A stretch of DNA of 64,000 nucleotides from Pseudomonas bohemica (GTDB lineage: Bacteria > Pseudomonadota > Gammaproteobacteria > Pseudomonadales > Pseudomonadaceae): the NCBI RefSeq assembly GCF_002934685.1, contig NZ_NKHL01000117.1, positions 107,001 to 171,000 on the forward strand. The letters are read 5' to 3'. Below the pieces are notes generated by a model. It was not told the DNA's origin and searched no databases. It saw nothing but the letters and a program-made list of their open reading frames with translations. The first letter of the stretch is position 1. Each line of letters opens with the position of its first letter. Shown piece by piece: positions 26,761 through 35,480 of this stretch. The position numbers were made by a program, and so were the translations under genes.

Positions 26761-27174
26761 ATGGCACGGTCATCCGATAGTTCCGAAGCTGCAGGCATGG
26801 CTGTGATCGTGTTTGACTCCAGCATGCTGCACCAACTGATGCGAGCCGTTCGTGACCTGGGATTGGACGCCGTGGGATTCGTTGACGTCGACGAAGCCAT
26901 GGCCTACGTCCAGCATCCCGAAACCTCGATCAGCATCGTAGTCGCCAGCGGCACCCTTCCCGGCGTGTTGAACGCCGCTGACCTGACAACCACACTGTCG
27001 CGGGCCTACCCCACTCTTCCTATTGTGGTTGCCGATCATTACGACGGTCTCGTCGAGAGCAATGTCATGTGCCTGGACAAGCCCTGGACCGTCGAGCATG
27101 TCGGAGAGCAGGTGCTGATCATGATGGCAAAACTGCCCATCGGAAAGCGGCCCACTATCGAACCCGCGGCATAG
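26761..27174 (+). CDS. Receiver-like protein lacking the phospho-acceptor Asp
   Basis: A 137-residue protein with alternating hydrophobic strands and helices like a response-regulator receiver: MAVIVFDSSMLHQLM in place of the DD strand, SIVVASGTLPGVL where the phosphorylated Asp normally sits (here Ser/Gly), PIVVADHYD for strand 4 and CLDKPWTVEHV matching the Lys-Pro signature. There is no output domain. A phosphorylation-independent receiver is the best guess; confidence in the fold is moderate. It is monocistronic. Confidence 0.6.
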   Translation: MARSSDSSEAAGMAVIVFDSSMLHQLMRAVRDLGLDAVGFVDVDEAMAYVQHPETSISIVVASGTLPGVLNAADLTTTLSRAYPTLPIVVADHYDGLVESNVMCLDKPWTVEHVGEQVLIMMAKLPIGKRPTIEPAA

Positions 27175-27222
27175 CGCCAGGACAATCATAGAAGCTGCCG
27201 GGCGAGGCAACCGCGAACGCGG

Positions 27223-27471
27223 TCATTCGTGATCGATCACACCGGTCATCGCGGTGAACTGGCTTTGCCGGTGCTGCAGCTTGTCGAGGATTTCCGGCGG
27301 CGTCGATTCGCGAAAGACCACCATGTGGCCCACCTCCTTGCCGCCCTCGGTAACCCGCTCGATGTCGTTGACCATCCAGGTTTGCAACTCGTCGGCGGTA
27401 ATCCCCAGCTCCTGCGCAACTCGCTGATGGAGGCGCTGCGCATCGTACTGATTGAATTGATCGTTGTTCAT
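27223..27471 (-). CDS. Hypothetical protein (82 residues)
   Basis: Starting at MNNDQFNQYDAQRLHQ (the upstream open frame is not needed), the protein has a helical first half ending ELGITADELQTW and a beta-rich second half, VGHMVVFRESTPPEIL. It is soluble and acidic. I recognise a Pseudomonas-type small conserved protein but no named family. Confidence 0.6.
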   Translation of the reverse strand: MNNDQFNQYDAQRLHQRVAQELGITADELQTWMVNDIERVTEGGKEVGHMVVFRESTPPEILDKLQHRQSQFTAMTGVIDHE

Positions 27472-27690
27472 CAGGGTCGCTCCAGTGCGGGATGTAAGGA
27501 TAAGGCCGCGATGCCGCGTCACAGTTCAGTTCCCATGCCCACGGGCGGCAGATCGACTACAGCGTCTATATAAATGTGCGTGGCTGAAACCTGCAGCGAC
27601 TCGTCCGCGTGATGAGCATCCACTCCTCGGGCGGCCGATCGCACTCTATACCCTGTGGACGCAGGTGTTCTTTGGCGCGCATCGCCTCCA

Positions 27691-28083
27691 TCAACTGTTG
27701 AAGAAAATGGCCACTTTGTTTCCGATCGGGTCACGCAGGTAGGCAACATAAAATCCTGCCGTGTACGCGGCGCGTGTGCCTGGACTGCCCTCATCCGCCC
27801 CGCCATTGGCTACACCGGCTGCATGCACCTGATCGACCTGGGCTCTGGAGTCGGCGCGGAACGCTGGCATCATTCCGTTTCCGACAGTGGCGCGTTGCCC
27901 ATCGAAGGGCTTGGCGACATGAACCGTGCCCGGTCCGTTGGACTTGTCTTCGGTCCCTGGCAGGGAGTAGCTGTGCTGATCCTCGGCCGATTCTTTCTCG
28001 TAACCCAGGGGCAGCAGGATCGCATCATAGAAACGCGCTGAGGCGGCGATATCATTCGCGCCGATGAACAGATAGCTGAGCAT
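27691..28083 (-). CDS. VOC (glyoxalase-fold) family protein
   Basis: A 130-residue vicinal-oxygen-chelate protein: MLSYLFIGANDIAASARFYD opens the first beta-alpha-beta module with the usual FYD, and FYVAYLRDPIGNKVAIFF closes the second with the DPxGN motif. Such proteins include lyases, isomerases and resistance proteins; this subgroup has no established reaction. It stands alone between two hypothetical/enzyme genes. Confidence 0.88.
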   Translation of the reverse strand: MLSYLFIGANDIAASARFYDAILLPLGYEKESAEDQHSYSLPGTEDKSNGPGTVHVAKPFDGQRATVGNGMMPAFRADSRAQVDQVHAAGVANGGADEGSPGTRAAYTAGFYVAYLRDPIGNKVAIFFNS

Positions 28084-28183
28084 GGTCTCCTCCGAGGGCG
28101 GTCGAACGGAGGAATTGATGAGCGCCCTAAGCTAGAGACTACCCGCTCAAGAGGGGATTCACCCCAATCAAGCATCCACGCTT

Positions 28184-28672
28184 TCACAAGGCCAAGGCAT
28201 AAAACCGGGTGTCGACCGCCATCAGAGGAAAGCTGGCTGGCAGATCCTGCTGATCGATCAGCTCGAAGCCATGCTTTTCGTAGAAACGGTGTGCAGCGAG
28301 AAACTTCGCGGTGGTCCCCAAGTAAATCCTGCGCAAGCCGCGAGCTTTCGAAGCCTCGATCAGACACTCAAGCAGTTTCCTCGCCACGCCGAATTCCCGG
28401 CCGCGCCAGGCAGCCGCCACGAACATCTTGCGCAGCGCCGCTTGGCCGTTGCCGATGTCCTTGAGGCCGATCGTGCCGATGACAACGTCATCCTTTCGCG
28501 CCACCCAGAAATCACCGGTGCCGGTCTGGTAGAAGGACTGGATTTGCACCAGGTCGGGCTGGTCTTCGGCCGCGATGGCAATCCCGAACTCCTCGCGCTG
28601 AATGGGCACGATCAGTTCCACAATACCTTTCTCGTCACCTGGCGCGTAACGATCGATGCTGATCTCGGACAT
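28184..28672 (-). CDS. GNAT-family N-acetyltransferase
   Basis: A 162-residue acetyltransferase starting at MSEISIDRYAPGDEKG, with an aggaga ribosome-binding site upstream. The core is VIGTIGLKDIGNGQAALRKMFV followed by the acetyl-CoA loop WRGREFGVARKLLECLIEA (Q/RxxGxG/A pattern), then RIYLGTTAKFLAAHRFYEKHGF, the standard C-terminal motif B. Substrate unknown. A longer open frame upstream is not family-like. Confidence 0.9.
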   Translation of the reverse strand: MSEISIDRYAPGDEKGIVELIVPIQREEFGIAIAAEDQPDLVQIQSFYQTGTGDFWVARKDDVVIGTIGLKDIGNGQAALRKMFVAAAWRGREFGVARKLLECLIEASKARGLRRIYLGTTAKFLAAHRFYEKHGFELIDQQDLPASFPLMAVDTRFYALAL

Positions 28673-29012
28673 CACAACGGTCTCCTGAAACCATCCAAAG
28701 CGCCGAATACTGCCTATGATGCCGCCGGTCGTAAAGCCGAAGCTCGCAGCTGGCATGCACTGTTGCGTGGCTTTCATCGCCCGCACTCCTGGTTTAGCGA
28801 TTCAAAAGGGCGTTGCGCCTGACCCGCGATGCGTCCGGCCGTCTCCCCTCCCCAACGCACACCACCGGCCGTCTGCAACTAGCGACTGTACCTAAGGTTC
28901 ATCTGCTCGTAGCCGATAGCTTGAAAAGAATGCGAAAAACGCCTCCTGTAAATGCCACAACCACACCGTTTTCTTTCTGCCGACCAACACTTATAAAACC
29001 TGCGGAATCATC
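28673..29012. other. Divergent intergenic region
   Basis: No gene is supported. The region serves the GNAT gene leftward and the chemoreceptor gene rightward; it holds the flagellar-type promoter reported separately. Confidence 0.5.
28893..28919 (+). promoter_or_regulatory. Sigma-28 (FliA) promoter for the chemoreceptor gene
   Basis: TAAG, 15 bases, then GCCGATAG: one mismatch at the end of each box of the FliA consensus TAAA-N15-GCCGATAA, with the exact spacing. It lies about 95 bases before the chemoreceptor ATG, so the receptor should be expressed with the late flagellar regulon. Confidence 0.75.
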
Positions 29013-30956
29013 ATGAACATCAAACAGAAGCTGACCTGGGCGTTTGCAGCCATCGCATGCCTTCCGGTAATTGTGGTCGCGGTGCTCGTCGTGTTCAACG
29101 TACGAGAGGCAGCGAAAGACGATTTCGTTGACAGCAGTGGCCGTGAGATCCGCCAGATCGATAACGGGATGAAGCAGTTTTTCGATGGCATCAGCCAGAA
29201 CGTCGAGTATTTGGCCAAAGACCCTCGAAGCGTCGCCGCCAAGGATCTGAAGAATTACTCGGGAGCCGACGCTCCGCAGATTCCGCTGACGGAAAACAAC
29301 CATAAATTCCTTGAGCTATTCGAAGGCTTCGCCAAAAGCCACCCGAGCACGGCTTACCTGTCCATTGGCCTGAGCGACGGTGGTTACGCAAGCTGGCCGG
29401 ACGATCCAAAGATCGTCAATTACGATCCGCGCCAGCGGCCCTGGTATAAGGCCGCGATCGCCGCTCCGGGCACCACGGTCCGCACAGGCGCTTACTACTG
29501 GGCACCGGATGACGTCTCGTTGATCGGTACGGTACACACCGTAACCGACGCGGCTGGCAAGCTGGTGGGTGTGGTCGGTCTGGACGTATCGCTCAAACAA
29601 CTGACCGAGCTCGTCAAGAACATCAAACTTGGCAACAGTGGCTACCTGATGCTGGTCGAAGCCAACGGCAACGTGCTCGTGGATCCCAGCGATGCCAACC
29701 ATAACTTCAAGCCGTTGGCAGACCTGGGCGCCAACTATGCGGAGCTTGCCAAGCGCGCAGATGGCCCGACCCAGGTCGAGATCGACGGCAAGGTCTACAT
29801 GGTCAATATCATCAGCTCCCAAGGTCTGGGATGGCGATTCATTGGCCTGATCGAGCGCGAAGAAGTGATGGCCAAGGCGTCGAGTCTGACCTGGCTGATA
29901 GCAGCCATTGCCGCTGCACTCGCGGTGATTTTCGCCATCGTCGGAGCGAGCTTCGCCCGGGTAATCGTGCGGCCGATTCGAGGGGTTGCCGACGGTTTGC
30001 AGGAGATTGCCGAGGGCGAAGGCGATCTGACGCGTCAGCTCAACGTGCAAGGCAAGGACGAAACGGCGACCCTGGCGGGATGGTTCAACCAGTTCCTCGG
30101 TATGATCTCCCAATTGGTGCAGCGTATCGGCACCGCGTCTTCCGACCTGCAAGTCGCGGCTGCTGACACCAGCGAGGTAGCCAGAAACATGGATGAGGTT
30201 GCCGGACGTCAGCGCGAAGCAGTCGAACTGGTCAGCACTGCGTTCAATGAAATGGTGGCGACAGCCAACGAGGTGGCGCGCTCCTGCAGCCAGGCTGCGA
30301 CCAGCGCGGATAACGGTTACCGCGATGTGCATGACGGACAGCAGCACATCAGCGAAGCCACTGGCAGCGTATCGAAACTGAGCAAGGACCTGCAGCAGTC
30401 GACCGAAACCATGCAGATGCTCGAACAGGACAGCAAGAACATCAACAGCATCCTCGATACCATTCGATCGATCGCCGAACAAACCAACTTGCTGGCCCTC
30501 AACGCAGCCATTGAAGCGGCTCGCGCCGGTGACCAGGGCCGGGGATTCGCCGTTGTCGCCGATGAAGTACGGGCACTGGCGCGGCGTACCGCCGACTCCA
30601 CCGGAGAAATCGATGGTCTGTTGGGCAACCTTGCGCGGCGCACCCAAGAGGTCACGCAGCAGATGCAGGGGAGCTTGCAGGTCTCGCAGAACAGCGTCGA
30701 ACGCATTCAGCAAGCACGCGACAGCTTTGACAAAATCCGGACTTCCGTGGATTCGATCCGCGACCAGAACACGCAGATCGCAACGGCAGCCGAAGAACAA
30801 CATCAGGTGGCCGAAGAGATCAATCGGCACATTGCGCAGATCCATGCCGATGCCCAACTGGTGGAAGAGTTCGCCCATTCGGCACAGTCCGGCTCAGGAC
30901 GCCTGACGGACATCTCTGGTCAACTCAGAGGGCTGGTCGGACGCTTCAAGTGCTAA
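29013..30956 (+). CDS. Methyl-accepting chemotaxis protein with dCache sensor
   Basis: A 647-residue inner-membrane receptor. TM1 is about residues 9-29; a periplasmic double-Cache domain spans about 35-280; TM2 is near 290-312; HAMP follows, then a long signalling coiled coil with the hairpin tip IAEQTNLLALNAAIEAARAG near 486-505. In the distal Cache module NYDPRQRPWYKAA and VGLDVSL resemble the amino-acid-binding motif of PctA-like receptors, so amino acid or amine sensing is plausible. The C-terminus ends GRFKC without the NWETF-type pentapeptide. A FliA promoter lies upstream. Confidence 0.95.
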   Translation: MNIKQKLTWAFAAIACLPVIVVAVLVVFNVREAAKDDFVDSSGREIRQIDNGMKQFFDGISQNVEYLAKDPRSVAAKDLKNYSGADAPQIPLTENNHKFLELFEGFAKSHPSTAYLSIGLSDGGYASWPDDPKIVNYDPRQRPWYKAAIAAPGTTVRTGAYYWAPDDVSLIGTVHTVTDAAGKLVGVVGLDVSLKQLTELVKNIKLGNSGYLMLVEANGNVLVDPSDANHNFKPLADLGANYAELAKRADGPTQVEIDGKVYMVNIISSQGLGWRFIGLIEREEVMAKASSLTWLIAAIAAALAVIFAIVGASFARVIVRPIRGVADGLQEIAEGEGDLTRQLNVQGKDETATLAGWFNQFLGMISQLVQRIGTASSDLQVAAADTSEVARNMDEVAGRQREAVELVSTAFNEMVATANEVARSCSQAATSADNGYRDVHDGQQHISEATGSVSKLSKDLQQSTETMQMLEQDSKNINSILDTIRSIAEQTNLLALNAAIEAARAGDQGRGFAVVADEVRALARRTADSTGEIDGLLGNLARRTQEVTQQMQGSLQVSQNSVERIQQARDSFDKIRTSVDSIRDQNTQIATAAEEQHQVAEEINRHIAQIHADAQLVEEFAHSAQSGSGRLTDISGQLRGLVGRFKC

Positions 30957-30989
30957 TCGTGCTCCCGAAACCGAGTGCAGGACGGCATG

Positions 30990-31013
30990 AACAACCCGCC
31001 TGAGCGGGTTGTT
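30990..31013 (+). terminator. Stem-loop after the chemoreceptor gene
   Basis: A perfect ten-base stem, aacaacccgc and gcgggttgtt, with loop ctga lies 33 bases after the stop codon. The T tract is weak. Confidence 0.6.
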
Positions 31014-31073
31014 GCCATCAAACCCACGCCAGCCCATTTGCAGGTATGGTGATGCTTTGACCAAGGACGACTC

Positions 31074-31868
31074 ATGGCCACTCACACCTCCAACCATGCG
31101 CAAAAGCACCTCGCGGTACTGATCGACGCCGACAACGCCCCTGCCGCCATCGTGGAAGGTCTATTCGAAGAGATCGCCAAGTACGGCGTCGCCAGCGTAA
31201 AGCGCATTTATGGCGACTGGACTGGCCCGCAACTGGGCGGCTGGAAGAAAGTCCTGCTCGACCACTCCATCCAGCCCATCCAGCAATTCGCCTACACCAA
31301 GGGCAAGAATGCCACGGACAGCTCGCTCATCATCGACGCGATGGACTTGCTGTATACACGACGCTTCGACGGATTTTGTCTGGTGTCCAGCGACAGCGAC
31401 TTCACGCGCCTGGCATCCCGACTGCGCGAAGAAGGTCTGACGGTGTACGGCTTTGGCGAGGAAAAAACGCCCAAACCGTTTGTGGCCGCCTGCGACAAAT
31501 TCATCTACATCGAACTGCTGCGCGAAGACGCCATACCGGTGGCCGCCGGAGAGCCAGCTGCCGACCCGGCCGTACCTGCGGACATGGCGAAACCCACAGC
31601 TGCCGAACCACCCAAAAGACCAAAGGCTCCCATCGGATTCATTGCGAAAATCCTGGACGACATCGCCGACGAGGATGGTTGGGTACAGCTTGGTGCTTTA
31701 GGGACGAACATCACCAAGCTGCGACCGGAGTTCGATCCCCGTACCCACGGCTACAAGAAACTGAGCGACCTCATCAAGGGCTATCCGCAAGCCTTCGAAC
31801 TCCAGGCCAGAAACACTTCGGGGGGCACGGCGGTGATGTACGTGAGGCACAGGCAGCCTGGGAAGTGA
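31074..31868 (+). CDS. NYN-domain (LabA-like PIN) protein with C-terminal OST-HTH/LOTUS domain
   Basis: A 264-residue soluble protein. The first 150 residues form a NYN/PIN-like nuclease fold: LAVLIDADNAPA gives the first acidic pair, NATDSSLIIDAMDLL the middle acids, and VSSDSDFTRLASRLRE the last ones. After an Ala/Pro-rich linker (about 160-185) comes an OST-HTH/LOTUS-type winged helix, with ADEDGWVQLGALGTNITKLRPEFDP and YKKLSDLIKGYP. NYN-LOTUS proteins are thought to bind and cut RNA; its target here is unknown. It appears monocistronic. Confidence 0.9.
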   Translation: MATHTSNHAQKHLAVLIDADNAPAAIVEGLFEEIAKYGVASVKRIYGDWTGPQLGGWKKVLLDHSIQPIQQFAYTKGKNATDSSLIIDAMDLLYTRRFDGFCLVSSDSDFTRLASRLREEGLTVYGFGEEKTPKPFVAACDKFIYIELLREDAIPVAAGEPAADPAVPADMAKPTAAEPPKRPKAPIGFIAKILDDIADEDGWVQLGALGTNITKLRPEFDPRTHGYKKLSDLIKGYPQAFELQARNTSGGTAVMYVRHRQPGK

Positions 31869-32144
31869 CGCGGACGACGGCGGGATATCAATGTCAAACC
31901 GTCGGATCAGCTCTAATCGCGCTTTATCATCAGCAGGGAAGCCAAAACGCGAAGCTGTCGTCTTACAAAGTCGTTGGCAGGGATTCGCACCCACTATGAA
32001 GTTCGTATTGCAGTCGATCAGCGTGCACAGCTCTTCGGCTGTAGCGTGTAAACCGGCGTCGCTCAGGCCGACCTCCGGCATAAGAGTTAGTAGCCTATGG
32101 ATCTCCTGGATTCGTGTTCCTCTAATAACCAAAACCCTCTCCAT
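31698..32144 (-). CDS. Possible hypothetical protein in the NYN-galM gap
   Basis: From an ATG at 32,144 the minus strand is open for 148 codons. The first 90 or so (MERVLVIRGTRIQEIHRLL..., TAEELCTLIDCNTNF..., DDKARLELIRRFD) look protein-like and use AT-rich codons unlike the neighbours; the rest lies antisense to the NYN gene, so the true end may be a lost stop. No strong ribosome-binding site is seen. This is a weak or decayed gene candidate. Confidence 0.3.
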   Translation of the reverse strand: MERVLVIRGTRIQEIHRLLTLMPEVGLSDAGLHATAEELCTLIDCNTNFIVGANPCQRLCKTTASRFGFPADDKARLELIRRFDIDIPPSSASLPRLPVPHVHHRRAPRSVSGLEFEGLRIALDEVAQFLVAVGTGIELRSQLGDVRP

Positions 32145-32160
32145 TTGCACCGCTGCGCTG

Positions 32161-33309
32161 TCAGTCGTGAGTGAACTTGAGCACTGTTGTTTGTGAATAC
32201 ACCTGCCCGGGATTCAGGCGGGTACTGGGAAATGCTGGCTGATTGGGTGAGTCGGGGTAATGCTCGGCCTCAAGGGCAAAAGCGCCCCAGTGCTGATAGA
32301 CCTTCCCGGCCTTGCCAGTAATCGTCCCATCAAGCGAATTCGACGTGTAGAGCTGCAACGCCGGTTGAGTGGTGAACAATTGCAAGCGACGGCCTGATTG
32401 AGGGTCGCTGATTTCAGCAGCTGGCTTGCTCACGTCACCGTGGGTGTCCAGAACGTAATTGAAGTCGAAGCCACCCTGCGCGGGCTCGGCAAACCTGAGC
32501 TGCGGGTGATCATCTTTAATGTGTGTCCCAAATGCGGTGGGCTTGAGGAAGTCCATAGGCGTGCCCGCTACCGGGGCAATCTCACCGGTCGGGATCAGCT
32601 TGGCCGACACCGGTGTGTAGTGGCTGGCGTGAAGGGTGGCGACCTGATCGAGGATGGTGCCGTTGCCCGCCCCCGCCAGGTTGTAGTAGCCATGATTGGT
32701 GAGGTTCACGACCGTGGGTTTGCTGGTCGTGGCGTGGAACTGGATCTGCAACTCGTTACGCTCGTTCAGGCTGTAGGTCACCTGGGTGTCCAGCGCACCG
32801 GGGAAGCCCATTTCGCCATCCGGGCTGGTATAGCTGAGCGTGACGCCTACCGAGTCCTTCTGCTTGATCGGGACAGCCTTCCAGACATGGGTGTCGAAGC
32901 CTTTTGGCCCCCCGTGCATGGCGTTTGGTCCTGCGTTCAACGGAATCTTGTAGCGGGTGTCGTTCAGCTCGAACGTGCCGTCGGCGATGCGGTTACCGTA
33001 GCGTCCGATGGTCGCGCCGAAATGCGGATCGGCATTTTTCTGATAACTCTGCGGGTCGTCGAACCCGAGCAATACGTCGTCTCTTTTACCGTTTTTATCG
33101 GGAACGATTACCGATTGCAGCACCGCTCCATAGGTGATCACGCTGACTTGCATGCCGTGACTGTTGCTCAGTGTGTACTTCTCGATGGGCGTGCCGTCGG
33201 CAAGGGCGCCGAAGGGGCTCTTCTGATGGGTAAGGCCGGCAGCGATGGCCGTGACGCTAGACATCATCAGGACCAATCCCAGGCCAGTATGCAGCGAACG
33301 TATTGTCAT
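32161..33309 (-). CDS. galM: Aldose 1-epimerase (mutarotase), exported
   Basis: A 382-residue galactose mutarotase-fold enzyme interconverting alpha and beta sugar anomers. The signal peptide (residues 1 to about 24, ending AIAAG) places it in the periplasm. Substrate-site landmarks are GRYGNRIADGTF, NAGPNAMHGGPKGFD with the substrate-binding His, and VNLTNHGYYNLAG with the catalytic His. The trehalase gene lies 165 bases upstream on the same strand, suggesting that the pair processes sugars released outside the inner membrane. Confidence 0.93.
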   Translation of the reverse strand: MTIRSLHTGLGLVLMMSSVTAIAAGLTHQKSPFGALADGTPIEKYTLSNSHGMQVSVITYGAVLQSVIVPDKNGKRDDVLLGFDDPQSYQKNADPHFGATIGRYGNRIADGTFELNDTRYKIPLNAGPNAMHGGPKGFDTHVWKAVPIKQKDSVGVTLSYTSPDGEMGFPGALDTQVTYSLNERNELQIQFHATTSKPTVVNLTNHGYYNLAGAGNGTILDQVATLHASHYTPVSAKLIPTGEIAPVAGTPMDFLKPTAFGTHIKDDHPQLRFAEPAQGGFDFNYVLDTHGDVSKPAAEISDPQSGRRLQLFTTQPALQLYTSNSLDGTITGKAGKVYQHWGAFALEAEHYPDSPNQPAFPSTRLNPGQVYSQTTVLKFTHD

Positions 33310-33473
33310 GAATGACTCCGTATCCTTTAAACGCAGATATAAGGTTGTTCAGGCGCGCGGCCGGACCCTATGAAGAATCTTGTTGCGCTTTTAGAGACGC
33401 AGACCCTCTTCTCTGGGCCCCCCGCCTGACTTGTGGCAGGTACCAAGCAAAGCTCGGTACCACAGCCTTCCGC

Positions 33474-35096
33474 CTATTGCCCAGTCACGTAGGAAGTATC
33501 GTACTTTTGCAGCAATTTGAGCGTCACCCCGTTGGTCCAGCCAAACCCATCCTGTAATTCATACTCCCCGCCGCCACCTCCCTGCCCCAGGCCCGACAGG
33601 TCATATTTCTCGACCAACTTGTCCTGTGCGCCATAAAGATCCTGCACCTGATGCAGGAAACGCGTGCCTATCTGTGCTGCCAGCCCGTTTTCCTGATAGC
33701 GGCTCAGACCCACCACGGCCACCCATTGCAGCGGCGCCCAGCCATTAGGTTCGTCCCATTGCTGACCATTGCTGATCTGAGTAGTGGCCAGGCCGCCGGC
33801 GCGCAGTAGACCGTTCTGCAGGGCGTGCGCTGTGGCCTTGGCGTGAGCCGTAGAGGCCAGGCCCGTGTACAGAGGAAACACCGCTGCGGCGGACAGCGCC
33901 GGGCGCTGCTGATTCAGTTGCCAGTCGTAGTCCACGTAATGGCCGCCCGCGCTATTCCACAAATGGGTCTCGATCGCTACCTGACGCTGTTGGGCGCGTT
34001 TGTCGTACGCCTGGATACAGGCGGTATTGGCCGTGGTTTGGCAGGCCTTGACGATGGTTTTTTCCAAGTGATACATCAGGCTGTTGAGGTCCACCGGGAC
34101 GATCGAGGTGGTACGGATGGTGGTCAGGTTTTTGCCGTCGCCCAGCCACCGCGAACTGAAGTCCCATCCGCTTTCGGCGCCAGCGCGCAAGTCACGCCAC
34201 ACCTGCTCTTTCGGGCGTTCCGGAACCTGTTCGGCAGTTTTTACATCCTGCAGCCAGGACTCCTGACGCGGCGTGGCGCTTGCATCCCAATATCGGTTGA
34301 ACAGACTGCCATCGGCCAGTTTGACCACGTGCTGGGCCGCTTCTCCGGGTTTGAGAGTCTGCGAACCTTCCATCCAATAGGCATATTCCTTTTGCAATTG
34401 CGGCAGATAGCGGCCGTACGCCTGATCCCCTTCGATGCGCGCTTCAAGGTCCACCATATAAGCAAAGAACGGCGGCTGCGAACGCGTGAGGTAGTAGGTC
34501 CGGTTGCCGTTGGGGATGTGGCCGTAGATATCGATCATGTAAGCGAAGTTGTCGACCATCTGCCGTACCTGCGCCTTGTCGCCGCTCTGCTCCAAGCCAA
34601 GCATGGTGAAATACGAATCCCAATAGTACATCTCGCGAAAACGCCCGCCCGGCACCACGTAAGGCTGTGGCAGGGGCAGCAGGCTGCTGTACTGGGGGAC
34701 TTCGCTGTAGCTGCGGCTGAGTACCGGCCACAACTTTTCAATATGCTCTTTGATCGGAGCCCCGGGTTTAGGTGCCGGACTTTCGGCCTCGCCTGACTCG
34801 ATGAAGTTGTCGCTGACAAAGTTCTTGAGGTCGAAGCCCGAGCCTTTGCTTTGGGCCAGATAATCGGCGCGAATTTGCGCCGGAGCGCGTTTGGGCAAGG
34901 CATCCACGAAGTGCTTCTGATCGGTGAACACCTGGTCGCGCTGCACGGCTTCGAAGAGCTCCGGGTAGGCTTGGTCAGGTGGCAATGCCTGGCGGACAGC
35001 CGCATCATTGGCCCCCCACATGACCGGTGGCTGTGCGGAGCACGCCGTCAAAAGCAGAGCGCCGCAGGTCAGGCTGGTGTAATGCAAAAAACGCAT
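33474..35096 (-). CDS. treA: Periplasmic trehalase, probable lipoprotein
   Basis: A 540-residue GH37 trehalase that hydrolyses trehalose to two glucose units. Both family signatures are present: PGGRFREMYYWDSYFTMLGL near 155-175 and QWDEPNGWAPLQW near 445. The N-terminus MRFLHYTSLTCGALLLTAC carries an LTAC lipobox, so the enzyme may be membrane-anchored rather than freely periplasmic. It lies upstream of the exported epimerase gene on the same strand. Confidence 0.95.
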   Translation of the reverse strand: MRFLHYTSLTCGALLLTACSAQPPVMWGANDAAVRQALPPDQAYPELFEAVQRDQVFTDQKHFVDALPKRAPAQIRADYLAQSKGSGFDLKNFVSDNFIESGEAESPAPKPGAPIKEHIEKLWPVLSRSYSEVPQYSSLLPLPQPYVVPGGRFREMYYWDSYFTMLGLEQSGDKAQVRQMVDNFAYMIDIYGHIPNGNRTYYLTRSQPPFFAYMVDLEARIEGDQAYGRYLPQLQKEYAYWMEGSQTLKPGEAAQHVVKLADGSLFNRYWDASATPRQESWLQDVKTAEQVPERPKEQVWRDLRAGAESGWDFSSRWLGDGKNLTTIRTTSIVPVDLNSLMYHLEKTIVKACQTTANTACIQAYDKRAQQRQVAIETHLWNSAGGHYVDYDWQLNQQRPALSAAAVFPLYTGLASTAHAKATAHALQNGLLRAGGLATTQISNGQQWDEPNGWAPLQWVAVVGLSRYQENGLAAQIGTRFLHQVQDLYGAQDKLVEKYDLSGLGQGGGGGEYELQDGFGWTNGVTLKLLQKYDTSYVTGQ

Positions 35097-35480
35097 AGAT
35101 GGGCTCCTTCTCGGGTTGTCGGCGACATGCAGGTGACCGCCAGGCGTGTTGAGAGGTTCCCCCCAATGACCAGTTCTGGCGGAAAGCGCAACGGTCGCGC
35201 GGCTAACCGGTGGCGCACTTCCATTTTCACGGGGAATTAACGGTATGAACCACTACGCGTCGGTGGCGGCTGAGCGTTTCGTTGCCACCGCGTCAGTATC
35301 ATATTCGGTAACCACCATGCCCAGAATGATAAGGCACGCACCTACAATGTTTATTGTCCCGAGTCGATCTGCAACCCAGCCAGACTGATATGGAGCTGGC
35401 ACCCAACTTACAGGCCGCTTGTAGCTGGGGTGCTCGCCTATCGGCTTCTTTAAGAAAGATCGTCCGCTAAATTTGCAAAT
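35097..35480. other. Gap with a transporter remnant
   Basis: The right part of the treA upstream region. Apart from the remnant at 35,253-35,400 no gene is supported; bases 35,430-35,480 precede the KaiC-cassette gene. Confidence 0.5.
35253..35400 (-). pseudogene. C-terminal remnant of an EamA/DMT-type transporter
   Basis: The minus-strand frame ends ADRLGTINIVGACLIILG, then MVVTEYDTDAVATKRS. A last hydrophobic helix preceded by a short loop and followed by a charged tail is the usual end of drug/metabolite (EamA) transporters. Upstream of it the frame loses this character, so only the terminal helix survives. Confidence 0.4.

Noticed and set aside
31974..32010. A stretch resembling the 3' part of tRNA-Ser (ttggcagggattcg, then caccca-ctatgaa-gttcg), possibly a decayed attachment site
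   Set aside because: The match to the tRNA at 41.5 kb needs two deletions of several bases and substitutions, and the same bases fit a protein-like minus-strand frame. Chance similarity is more likely.
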